DNA of 64,000 bases from Lentzea albidocapillata (GTDB lineage Bacteria; Actinomycetota; Actinomycetes; Mycobacteriales; Pseudonocardiaceae), in contig NZ_JOEA01000007.1 of assembly GCF_000719115.1 (NCBI RefSeq), forward strand, positions 186,001-250,000, in the 5' to 3' direction. Under the pieces are notes generated by a model. It was not told where the DNA came from and searched no databases. It saw only the letters and a program-made list of their open reading frames with translations. Every line of letters begins with the position of its first letter. The stretch's first letter is position 1. The translations under genes and the position numbers were made by a program. This document shows, in pieces, positions 1-7,560 of this stretch.

Positions 1-214
1 CGGCGTGGATCGCGTTCATGATCTGGCCGGCGGTGGCGTGTCCGAAGGCAGGGATCAGCGCGAGGAACGTGCGCAGCGCGGTGGCGTGGACCTCGGTGTA
101 GACGCGGTAGCCGGACGGCGTTCGCTCGGCGGGCGGGAGGAAGCCGGATTCCTCGTAGTTGCGCACCGCCTGGGTTGAAAGGCCGTGCTCGCGGGCGAGG
201 TCGGTTGGTCGCAC
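1..214 (-). CDS. MerR-family transcriptional regulator, N-terminal part (cut by window edge)
   Basis: The GTG at 214 opens a reading frame that runs off the left edge after 71 codons. The product starts RPTDLAREHGLSTQAVRNYE and continues into ESGFLPPAERTPSGYRVY, the classic MerR winged-helix signature (helix-turn-helix, then the wing with GYR.Y). The family binds promoter DNA as a dimer through this domain; the effector-binding C-terminus lies outside the window. It is divergent from the erythromycin-esterase-like gene, and a perfect 11-bp inverted repeat begins one or two bases upstream of its start codon, so it probably controls itself and its neighbour. The effector cannot be inferred. Confidence 0.85.
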   Translation of the reverse strand, partial: MRPTDLAREHGLSTQAVRNYEESGFLPPAERTPSGYRVYTEVHATALRTFLALIPAFGHATAGQIMNAIHA

Positions 215-215
215 G

Positions 216-264
216 GTTGAGACTTTAGGCGTAAATGTCGAGAAGATCGCGTCAAAGTCTCAAC
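216..264. promoter_or_regulatory. Perfect 11-bp inverted repeat in the MerR/esterase divergent promoter
   Basis: GTTGAGACTTT (216-226) and AAAGTCTCAAC (254-264) are exact reverse complements separated by 27 bp. The left arm almost touches the MerR start codon and the right arm sits about 30 bp before the esterase start, which suits an operator serving both genes. The arms are further apart than in a classical MerR operator, so each arm may instead be a separate site. No convincing -10 element was seen. Confidence 0.55.
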
Positions 265-292
265 AGAGCTTTCAATGTTACGGTTGAGCCAC

Positions 293-1420
293 ATGAGCCA
301 GGACATTCGCGAGTTCATCACCCCCTTCACCGAGCTGCTGGGGTTCGGGGAGCCGACGCACCTCGAGCACGCCCACACCTGGATCCGCAACGAGCTGTTC
401 GAGCAGCTCGCAGGCCTGGGCTTCCGCTCGATCGCCCTGGAGACCTGCCGGATCCGGGGCCTGAGTGTCAACGACTACGTCCACGGCGGCCCTGGCGACC
501 TCGACACGATCATGAAGGAGGGCTTCTCCCACACGTTCGGGGAGAACTGGCCCGCCAATCGCGAGCTCGTCCAGTGGATGCGCGAGTACAACGCGGGCAA
601 AGCACCGCGGGAACGCCTGTCGTTCCACGGCTTCGACTTCCAGACCGAGACGACCAGCGCGCCCAGCCCGCGTCCCTACCTCGAACACGCCCGCGACTAC
701 CTGAGCGAGGACGTGGACCTGACGACCGACGACGAGAAGTGGAGCCGCGACGAAGCCGTCCTCGACCTCACCCAGTCGCCGGGGCGGTCGGAGGAAGCGA
801 TCAGGCTGCGTGAGATCGGCACCGGGATGCTCAGGCGGCTGCACGAGCGCAGGACCACCGACGAGGCCTGGGCCCGCGCGGAGACGTACCTGGTGGCCGG
901 GCTGAGCCTGCTCCAGTACCACCGGGAGTGCGCGGAACCGAGCCCGCTGGGCGTGCGCCTCAACCGCCTGTGCCAGCTGAGGGACGGCGTGATGGCGCGG
1001 AACCTGCTGGAGATCCGGCGCGCCGAGGCCGCGAACGGACCGACGTTCGTGTTCGGGCACAACGCCCACCTGCAGCGCACCAACAGTTCGATGGAGATGG
1101 CCGGCGAACGGATCGAGTGGTTCTCCGCGGGCGCGCTCGTGGCGCCGATCCTCGGTGACCAGTACACCGTGATCGGCGGCACGCTCGGCCGCAACGACTC
1201 GATCGGGCTGGGTGAACCGGACAAAGCCACCTTCGAAGGCCGGTTGCAGGACCGGTTCACGACCTGGGGCATCACGAAGGACAAGCCGGAGGGTGCGTCG
1301 CGCACCGACACCGGCGCCGACCCGATGCTGGCGATGGCCTACTTCCCGCTCGACCAGCACCTCATGGACGGTGTGGACGCTCTGCTGCACATCAGGGTTG
1401 GTCGTCCAGCGACGCGGTGA
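293..1420 (+). CDS. Erythromycin esterase family protein
   Basis: About 375 residues, the usual length for the erythromycin esterase/succinoglycan-biosynthesis family (EreA/EreB fold). Visible signatures are GEPTH near residue 23 with the family histidine, ALETCR with Glu near residue 50, a LSFHGFDFQ strand, and FGHNAHLQR carrying the late conserved His. Ere enzymes hydrolyse macrolide lactones by metal-independent or metal-assisted water activation, but most family members are not proven resistance enzymes, so the substrate is open. I chose ATG 293; an in-frame ATG at 275 would add six residues. The 3' end overlaps the convergent gene by 29 bp. Divergence from a MerR regulator fits inducible expression. 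Confidence 0.85.
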   Translation: MSQDIREFITPFTELLGFGEPTHLEHAHTWIRNELFEQLAGLGFRSIALETCRIRGLSVNDYVHGGPGDLDTIMKEGFSHTFGENWPANRELVQWMREYNAGKAPRERLSFHGFDFQTETTSAPSPRPYLEHARDYLSEDVDLTTDDEKWSRDEAVLDLTQSPGRSEEAIRLREIGTGMLRRLHERRTTDEAWARAETYLVAGLSLLQYHRECAEPSPLGVRLNRLCQLRDGVMARNLLEIRRAEAANGPTFVFGHNAHLQRTNSSMEMAGERIEWFSAGALVAPILGDQYTVIGGTLGRNDSIGLGEPDKATFEGRLQDRFTTWGITKDKPEGASRTDTGADPMLAMAYFPLDQHLMDGVDALLHIRVGRPATR

Positions 1421-1898
1421 TCCACGGCGCGACGGGCAGGTCGCGCGTGTCGCACTCGATCGCCAGCTTCAGGGTCCACCGCAGGGCTTGTAAAACGACT
1501 GTCGCAAGCTCCTGCGGTTGCCCGTTGGCCAGGGCGATCTCGATCTGCTCCGAGGCCGCGTCCTGGTCGCCGTGCACCTCGGCCAGCAACGCGCGGATCG
1601 CCGTGCGGACGGGCGGGTCCGCGTCGTCGATCTGGACCTCGTTGCCCTCCTCGTCGAAGACCTGCATCTTCACCGGGGTGGCGCCGCCGGAACCGAGCGC
1701 GCTGACCATGCTGCTGCACTCGGCGAACAGCAGCAGCACGAGCTCACGGATCTCCTCGTTGCCCTCGGGCGACCCGCTGAGGTACCCGGTCACGAGGTCT
1801 ACCGCCACAGCGTCTTCCCCGGCACTGGCGGCAGCCAGCGCCTCACCGGCCACGGCCGTCAGCCGTGACCAGCGATCTGGATCCTGTGGTGGTGTCAC
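1392..1898 (-). CDS. Conserved hypothetical acidic protein
   Basis: The frame encodes 168 residues rich in Ala, Glu and Asp with no signal peptide or membrane segment. It looks like a small soluble, mostly helical cytoplasmic protein (EALAAASAGEDAVAVDLV, IRALLAEVHGDQDAASEQIE). I recognise no domain. Codon use and GC pattern resemble the neighbours, so it is probably a real gene. Its tail overlaps the esterase-like gene by 29 bp on the other strand. It is divergent from the histidine kinase at 2019, with about 120 bp of shared upstream DNA. Confidence 0.6.
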   Translation of the reverse strand: MTPPQDPDRWSRLTAVAGEALAAASAGEDAVAVDLVTGYLSGSPEGNEEIRELVLLLFAECSSMVSALGSGGATPVKMQVFDEEGNEVQIDDADPPVRTAIRALLAEVHGDQDAASEQIEIALANGQPQELATVVLQALRWTLKLAIECDTRDLPVAPWITASLDDQP

Positions 1899-2018
1899 AG
1901 GTACTGCCTACCGCGCGGTGTCACGCGTTCGCAATGCCCCATCTTGATCAGAGTGCTACCGGGGTATGTCACTCCGCAGGTCAATGTGCGAATGAACGGA
2001 TCCACCTAGCATCGGCTG

Positions 2019-3137
2019 GTGTTCCGCGCGTTGTACCGAACCGTTCTCGGCCCCGATCGCACCCAGGTCCTCACCAGGTCGCTCGGGCGCTGGCGCGTCC
2101 CAGTGCACGCGGCGCTGATCATCTACGCCTTCGTCTGGGCGATCGTCGCGAGCGCCATGTACGTGCGCCAGGTGGACTCGGACGGCTGGTGGGTCGTCAT
2201 CTTCCTCGTGACGCTCGGTCCGTACGTGCTGCTGGTCTGGTCCCCGCTCTACGCCTGGCGGGCGGCGGCGGCCGGGTTCATCTTCGTGAGCTTTCTCATG
2301 GCGGGCGACCGCGTAGCAATCTTCCAGTACTGGACGGTGGCGCCGCTCTTCGCCGTGGTCGCGGCGTTCTACTCGCGACCGATCGTCGTCACGGCCACGT
2401 TGATCAGCACGGTGGTGTTCGCGTGCGCCCAGCCCACAGCAGCGGACAGGGCGTTCGCCGTGCCCGTCATTGCCGCGACGGTCTACCTGTTCGGTGCGCG
2501 CGGCAGGGCGGAACGCGAACTTGAGGAAGAGCGCGACGCCAAGGCCGCGCTGGAAGAACGTGCCCGCATCGCGCGCGAGATGCACGACGTCGTGGCACAC
2601 CACATGTCGCTGGTGGTGGTCAGGTGCGAGACCGCGCCCTACCGTCTCAAGGGACTGAACGAGGAAGCGCAGCAGGAGTTCGCGGAAGTCGGTGAAGCGG
2701 CGCGAGAGGCGATCACCGACATGCAACGGCTGCTGGGCGTGCTGCGGACGAACGGTGAGGTTCCCCAACGGGAACCGCAGCCGGGCGTCAGCCGCATCAC
2801 GGAACTGGTGCGGCCCGGCGACGAGGCCGAGGTCGACGTGGGCGACATCCCGGAGGCGGTCGGCCTGACCGCGTACCGGATCGTGCAGGAGGCGCTCACG
2901 AACGCCACCAGGCACGCGCCGGGTTCGAAGGCGTCCGTCCACGTGCACGAGGACGAGGGCGTGCTCGAGGTGCTGGTGGTCAACACCGCCGGTGGACCGT
3001 CCAGGGGCGGCGGCAGCGGGCAGGGCCTAGTGGGGATGCGTGAACGCGTCGCCGTGCACGGTGGCACGCTGACCGTGCAGTCGACCGAGGACGGCGGGTT
3101 CCTGGTCAGGGCGAGAATTCCGTTGGGGGACAAGTGA
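2019..3137 (+). CDS. NarL/DesK-type sensor histidine kinase
   Basis: A 372-residue kinase with about four hydrophobic membrane segments in residues 20-150, a short coiled linker (RAERELEEERDAKAALEERA), a HisKA_3 dimerisation box with the phospho-acceptor in AREMHDVVAHHM (His189), and a C-terminal HATPase domain (IVQEALTNATRHA as the N box, GQGLVGMRERV as the G box). The GTG start at 2019 is in frame just before the first membrane segment. The stop overlaps the start of the response regulator gene by four bases, so the two are translationally coupled. The membrane sensor is of the small multi-pass type and its signal is unknown. Confidence 0.92.
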   Translation: MFRALYRTVLGPDRTQVLTRSLGRWRVPVHAALIIYAFVWAIVASAMYVRQVDSDGWWVVIFLVTLGPYVLLVWSPLYAWRAAAAGFIFVSFLMAGDRVAIFQYWTVAPLFAVVAAFYSRPIVVTATLISTVVFACAQPTAADRAFAVPVIAATVYLFGARGRAERELEEERDAKAALEERARIAREMHDVVAHHMSLVVVRCETAPYRLKGLNEEAQQEFAEVGEAAREAITDMQRLLGVLRTNGEVPQREPQPGVSRITELVRPGDEAEVDVGDIPEAVGLTAYRIVQEALTNATRHAPGSKASVHVHEDEGVLEVLVVNTAGGPSRGGGSGQGLVGMRERVAVHGGTLTVQSTEDGGFLVRARIPLGDK

Positions 3138-3787
3138 TCAGGGTGGTCGTGGTCGACGACCAGGAGATGGTGCGCGAGGGGTTCTCCGCACTGCTCGACG
3201 CGCAGGACGACATCGAGGTCGTCGGCGCCGCGGGCGACGGCGTGCAGGGCGTCGCACTGGCGCGTACGGTCAGGCCGGACGTCGTGCTGATGGACATCCG
3301 CATGCCCGAAATGGACGGACTGACGGCGACGCGGTTGCTGCTCAACGGGTCGGACGACCTGAAGGTCCTCGTGCTGACCACGTTCGACCTCGACGACTAC
3401 GTCTACGAGGCGTTGCAGGCGGGCGCGAGCGGGTTCCTGCTCAAGCACGCGCCCGCCCGTGAGCTGCTCAACGCCGTCCGCGTGGTGGCCGCGGGCGAAG
3501 CCCTGCTGGCGCCGTCGATCACCAAGCGCCTGATCGAGGACTTCGTGCGGTCACGGCGCTCCGACCGCGTCCGGCCCGCGCAGTTGTCGGTCCTGACCGA
3601 ACGCGAGACAGAGATCCTCGTGCTGGTCGCGCAGGGCCTGTCGAACACCGAGATCGCCGCGCACCTGGTGCTGGCCGAGCAGACCGTCAAGACGCACGTG
3701 AGCCGCGTGCTCACCAAACTCGGCCTGCGTGACCGCGCCCAGGCCGTCATCGCGGCCTACGAGAGCGGGCTCGTGATACCGGGGTAG
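3134..3787 (+). CDS. NarL/LuxR-family response regulator
   Basis: The product has 217 residues: a receiver domain (VVVDDQEMVREG start, phospho-acceptor Asp54 in VLMDIRMPEMDG, conserved Lys in GFLLKHAP) followed by a LuxR-type HTH (LTERETEILVLVAQGLSNTE, QTVKTHVSRVLTKLGL). It is the partner of the kinase immediately upstream, with a GTGA overlap. It should bind DNA as a dimer when phosphorylated. Candidate targets are the adjacent lipid/envelope genes from 3850 on, but no shared operator was identified. Confidence 0.93.
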   Translation: MIRVVVVDDQEMVREGFSALLDAQDDIEVVGAAGDGVQGVALARTVRPDVVLMDIRMPEMDGLTATRLLLNGSDDLKVLVLTTFDLDDYVYEALQAGASGFLLKHAPARELLNAVRVVAAGEALLAPSITKRLIEDFVRSRRSDRVRPAQLSVLTERETEILVLVAQGLSNTEIAAHLVLAEQTVKTHVSRVLTKLGLRDRAQAVIAAYESGLVIPG

Positions 3788-3849
3788 CAACGGGAAAACG
3801 GCACGCCGGGGTGACGATCCGGGGCCTGTGGTCTTCCTAGTTTCGGTTC

Positions 3850-4560
3850 ATGCGCCGAGCCGTCCTTTTCCTCCTGCTGATCGCCCTCCCGTCGGTCGCG
3901 CCGTCGATCGCGCAGTGGCGTTCCGACGTCGCCCGCCGCGTCGCGATCGTCGGTGACCTGAGCACCGCGCGTGACGTCGTGGTCCTCGTGCCGGGGTCCG
4001 ATGTGGACGTCGGCAGGTTCGAGCGCACGGTCGGGCGGATGGCGTCCAACCTCTACGAGCAGGCACACCGCGACGATCTCGCGGTGATCGCCTGGCTCGG
4101 GTACCGGACGCCGCAAGGGCTCGGCGTGGACGCGATGACCGGCTCCTTGGCGCGCCAAGGAGCGGCCGCGCTCGTCGACTTCGTGCGGTCGTTGCAAACC
4201 CAGGCGCATGTGCACGTCATCGGCCACAGCTACGGGTCGGTGGTGGTCGGACTCGCGGCACACGAGCTGGACGTGGCGGACATCGTGTTCACCGGAAGTC
4301 CTGGTGTGCGAGCGAATTCCGTCGCGGACCTCGGGACCGGGGCTCGGGTCTGGGCGTTGCGGTCCAGCGGGGACTGGATGAGGTTCGTGCCCAACGCGCG
4401 GTTGTTCGACCTCGGGCACGGCACCGATCCGGCGTCGGACGGCTTCGGGGCGACCGTGCTGCGGTTCGAGGGCGGAAAGCATGACACGTACTACGAGCCG
4501 GGCAGCGAGACGTTGAACGCACTCGTCCGGATCGCTTCGGGTTCGGGGGAGAAGCTGTGA
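3850..4560 (+). CDS. DUF1023-like alpha/beta hydrolase, exported or membrane-tethered
   Basis: A 236-residue alpha/beta hydrolase. The nucleophile elbow is GHSYGS (Ser127); the first strand is VVVLVPGSDVDVGRF, typical of the DUF1023 actinobacterial hydrolases. The late GGKHDTYY supplies the probable catalytic His. An N-terminal hydrophobic stretch (VLFLLLIALPSVAPS) is a signal peptide or anchor, so it acts at or beyond the membrane, probably on an ester or acyl substrate. It is coupled by a four-base overlap to the acyltransferase that follows, suggesting that one enzyme removes and the other adds acyl groups on a shared envelope substrate; this pairing is inference. Confidence 0.78.
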   Translation: MRRAVLFLLLIALPSVAPSIAQWRSDVARRVAIVGDLSTARDVVVLVPGSDVDVGRFERTVGRMASNLYEQAHRDDLAVIAWLGYRTPQGLGVDAMTGSLARQGAAALVDFVRSLQTQAHVHVIGHSYGSVVVGLAAHELDVADIVFTGSPGVRANSVADLGTGARVWALRSSGDWMRFVPNARLFDLGHGTDPASDGFGATVLRFEGGKHDTYYEPGSETLNALVRIASGSGEKL

Positions 4561-5579
4561 GGAATCCGTTCATCGACGCCGTGCGGGCGATCGCCGTCGT
4601 CACGGTCGTGCTCGGTCACTGGCTGGTGACCGCGCTCGTCGACACACCCGCCGGCATGTACATCGACAGTCCGTTGAAGCACTTGTCTTCGCTGACACCG
4701 GTTTCGTGGGTGCTGCAAACGCTCGGCCTGTTCTTCTTCGTGGGCGGATATGCGGCCGCGCACTCGAAGACGCCGTTCTTCGTCCGGCTGAAGCAGCTCG
4801 CCGTGCCCACGGTGCTGATGCTCGGCTGCTGGGCCGCTGTCCTCTTTGGACTGACGTTGCGTGGCGTGGACCAGGGCACCGCCTGGAACATCGGGTTCCT
4901 GGTCACGACCCCGCTGTGGTTCTTCGGCGTCTACCTGGTGCTGCTCGCGCTGAAACCGTTGGTGCGCAGGCTGGACGAGCACTCATGGGGTGTGCTCGTC
5001 CCGGTCCTGCTGGTGCTGGTCGTGCCGTACGCGGTGTGGTGGGCGGCGTGGCAGCTCGGCTACTCCCTGGCGCGCAGGAGGATTCCAGGACCGCCGCTGC
5101 TGGTGCTGGGCGTGCTCGGGTACGCGCTGCTGACGACGTTCGGGGGCTATCCGCTGTCGGCGGTGGGCATCCCCGGCGAGGCCGTCTCGAACCTGAACCC
5201 GCCGAACTACGCGACGCTCGCGCTGGCGTTCGCGCAGATCGGCCTGGTGCTCACGATCGCACCGCTGCTGACCAGGCTCGGCACGGCGAAACCCGTGGCG
5301 TGGCTGAACAAGCGGGCACTCGGGATCTTCCTGGCGCACCAGAGCGCGTTGATCACCGTCACGCTGGTGCTCAGCGCGTGGGGCTCGCTGCCGGGGCTCC
5401 AGCAGCCACCAGATCATCCGGACTGGGTGTGGCAGCGACTGCTGTGGCTGCCGGTGTGCGCGGCCGTGACCTGGGGATGGCTCCGAGCGCTGCAAGGCCG
5501 ATCGCCACGGCGTGCAGCACCACCACCGGCGGGCCCGGGGCCAGCGCCAGCATCGGCGGTACGCACGCCAGCGCCGTGA
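4557..5579 (+). CDS. Acyltransferase-3-type membrane O-acyltransferase
   Basis: A 340-residue multi-pass membrane protein with the acyltransferase-3 signature R-X10-H (Arg10 and His21 in VRAIAVVTVVLGHW), a LGLFFFVGGYAA segment and LWFFGVYLVLLAL. The family transfers acyl groups from cytoplasmic acyl-CoA to surface glycans or other acceptors. The N-terminus starts in a GTGA overlap with the hydrolase gene. The last about 30 residues are Pro/Ala-rich and low complexity, and lie where the frame overlaps the convergent fusion gene by 209 bp; the last convincing membrane helix (LLWLPVCAAVTWGWLRAL) ends near 5490. The acceptor is unknown. Confidence 0.82.
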   Translation: MRNPFIDAVRAIAVVTVVLGHWLVTALVDTPAGMYIDSPLKHLSSLTPVSWVLQTLGLFFFVGGYAAAHSKTPFFVRLKQLAVPTVLMLGCWAAVLFGLTLRGVDQGTAWNIGFLVTTPLWFFGVYLVLLALKPLVRRLDEHSWGVLVPVLLVLVVPYAVWWAAWQLGYSLARRRIPGPPLLVLGVLGYALLTTFGGYPLSAVGIPGEAVSNLNPPNYATLALAFAQIGLVLTIAPLLTRLGTAKPVAWLNKRALGIFLAHQSALITVTLVLSAWGSLPGLQQPPDHPDWVWQRLLWLPVCAAVTWGWLRALQGRSPRRAAPPPAGPGPAPASAVRTPAP

Positions 5580-7401
5580 GCAGCCACGGCAGCCGGGTGT
5601 CACAGCTGCCGGTACGGGCGGTGTGGATCAGGTACCACCCGAGCAGCAGGTGGATGACGTTCTGCAACGGGTCCACGGGCAGCAGCACCAGCACCCCGTC
5701 GCCGAGGAACCCGCTCACCACGAACCCGAGCACGCCGAGCGTTCCGAACGACACGCCCATGGCCGTCGCCAGACGGGTGCGGTGCGACTCGTGCGGCAGG
5801 AGCTGGAGCCGGACCAGGCGCCGTTCGAACCGGTGGAACAGCAGGATGAGCGGCACCAGCCCGAACACCAGCCAGACCGGCGCCTGCGTCAGCCCGAGCA
5901 ACCCGACCAGCGCACCGACCCCGGCCAGGTACGCGAGGTACACCGTCATCGGCGCACGGCGGGCGAAGTCCACGACGTGCCACCACCGACCGTCGAGCCA
6001 CGAGGTGACCCGCCCGCGGGCCAGCAGCGCCAGGCACACCTGCGCCACCCCGAGCACCATCATCGAGCGCGGGTAGTCGCTGAAGAACACCAGCGCGGGC
6101 AGCGTGACGGCGCCCAGCGCGGCCAGCAGCCTGCGGGAGAGACCGGTCAGCGTGCCGTCCGCGTAGAAGAAACCGATCTGCTGCATCAGCAACGCGCCGA
6201 CGATCAGGTTCACGTACCCGCCGGTCTTCCAGTCCGTCGACGTGCGCGCGATCTCGACCGCGAGCGTCAGCAGCACCAGCACGAACGGCGTGGTCCGGCG
6301 GAGGTGCTTGTGCAGCCACGCGGCCGCCGGCGTCGCCGCCACGGCGAGCAGGTAGACCCCGAGGAACCACAACGGATGCGTGATCAACCGGCTGTACGCC
6401 TCGACCTCGACGTCCATCAGGTTCAGCGCCGCGAACAGCACCACCCACAGCAGCACGAACGCCATCACGGGCCGCAGCAGCCAGGACGTCCGGCTCGACA
6501 CCCAGCAGCCGAAGCCGCCCTGGTGCGCCTGCCAGCTGCGCAGGTTCGCGTGCCCGCCGGCGAAGAAGAACAGCGGTACCGCCTGCAACGCCCACAACCA
6601 CGACGTGCCGAACCCTCTGAGGTGCGCGAGCGTCGCCACCGTCTCGCCGAGCACGAGCAGCGCGAGGCTGAAGAGCCGCAAGAAGGTCGCGTACCGGTCC
6701 TGCTCCGCGTGGGCCAGCACCAGCGGCAGCGAGTTCGCGGTCGTGCTCTCGCGGCGCCGGCCGTGCAGCCGCGCCAGCAGGAGGAACACCACGACAGCGC
6801 TGCCGAACGCCCACGCCACCACGGGTTCGTGGCCGGGCGCTCCCCACCGCTGCCGCCAGGAGTTGAACTTCAGCCCCATCGCGTAGGTCTCGGCCACCGC
6901 GTGACAGCTCTGCTCGGCACCGCGCGGGTTCAGCCGGCACTGAGCGTGCAGGTCCGTCGCCAGCCTGTCGTCCAACGCCTTGCGCGCCTGCTGCCCGAGC
7001 GGATCGCCCTTGTGGTCGGCGTAGCGCAACAGGTCGTAGCCCAGGTCGTGCGCCCGGCACGCGGCACTGAAGTCCCACTCCGTGTCACCGGCCGGCCCGG
7101 AGCACCCGCCACCCGCGTCGACGACCCGGAGCGTGCCGTCCGGTGCCGTGATGGTCTTGGGATCGCGCCCCATCTCGCGCGCGAAGTCCGACGGCAGGTT
7201 GAGGTGCGGGTCGTGCGTCGCGGACGGCGCCACGAACGCGTCGACGGCGTTGGCCGCGGCGATCACGTCGGCGCTGGGCGGAACCCCGTTGTCACCGGTC
7301 GCCGGGCGGGAGGCGATCACCCCGCAGACGAACACCGCGAGCGTGATCACCGTGAACCGGAACCAGGCCGGGAGTCGGAGGAGGAGTTTGCGCGCACCCA
7401 T
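5371..7401 (-). CDS. Fusion: prokaryotic phospholipase A2 + acyltransferase-3-like membrane domain + DUF4383-like tail
   Basis: A 676-residue three-part protein. Residues 1-35 are a signal/anchor helix; residues about 60-190 match bacterial secreted phospholipase A2, with the catalytic His-Asp pair in CRAHDLGYDLLRY (His118, Asp119) and flanking cysteines (100, 115, 155, 166). Residues about 195-560 are a multi-pass domain alignable by eye with the neighbouring acyltransferase (LFFFAGGHANLRSW, LWFLGVYLLAVAATP, APMTVYLAYLAG), but the R-X10-H motif reads R-X10-E (Arg242, Glu253). A final segment (LQNVIHLLLGWYLIHTAR) resembles DUF4383. The PLA2 part probably faces outside. Its 3' end overlaps the convergent acyltransferase gene by 209 bp. 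Confidence 0.8.
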   Translation of the reverse strand: MGARKLLLRLPAWFRFTVITLAVFVCGVIASRPATGDNGVPPSADVIAAANAVDAFVAPSATHDPHLNLPSDFAREMGRDPKTITAPDGTLRVVDAGGGCSGPAGDTEWDFSAACRAHDLGYDLLRYADHKGDPLGQQARKALDDRLATDLHAQCRLNPRGAEQSCHAVAETYAMGLKFNSWRQRWGAPGHEPVVAWAFGSAVVVFLLLARLHGRRRESTTANSLPLVLAHAEQDRYATFLRLFSLALLVLGETVATLAHLRGFGTSWLWALQAVPLFFFAGGHANLRSWQAHQGGFGCWVSSRTSWLLRPVMAFVLLWVVLFAALNLMDVEVEAYSRLITHPLWFLGVYLLAVAATPAAAWLHKHLRRTTPFVLVLLTLAVEIARTSTDWKTGGYVNLIVGALLMQQIGFFYADGTLTGLSRRLLAALGAVTLPALVFFSDYPRSMMVLGVAQVCLALLARGRVTSWLDGRWWHVVDFARRAPMTVYLAYLAGVGALVGLLGLTQAPVWLVFGLVPLILLFHRFERRLVRLQLLPHESHRTRLATAMGVSFGTLGVLGFVVSGFLGDGVLVLLPVDPLQNVIHLLLGWYLIHTARTGSCDTRLPWLLTALACVPPMLALAPGPPVVVLHAVAIGLAALGAIPRSRPRTPAATAVAATPSPDDLVAAGAPAASPTR

Positions 7402-7463
7402 TGTCGCGTCAGGTTACGGAAGGGTCTCGGCAGATTGCCAGTTCACCAGGTCAGGCGCACGCC

Positions 7464-7481
7464 ATCCACCGATCGGTGGAT
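7464..7481. promoter_or_regulatory. Perfect 18-bp palindrome between divergent genes
   Basis: ATCCACCGATCGGTGGAT reads the same on both strands and sits in the 159-bp gap between the start of the phospholipase fusion (7401, minus) and the DUF418 gene (7561, plus). A continuous palindrome in a divergent promoter is a good operator candidate. No regulator can be assigned. Confidence 0.5.
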
Positions 7482-7560
7482 CCCGGGCCAGCCCCGGTGG
7501 AGGGCGGGGTGCACGACACGGACGATGTTGCCCGGCCGGTCTCGGCGACAGGCTCGAAGC

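Noticed and set aside
5512..7560. Long plus-strand open frame upstream of the DUF418 gene
   Set aside because: It is Gln/Arg/His-rich, has no domain and is exactly antisense to the well-supported phospholipase fusion; only the part from 7561 is real.
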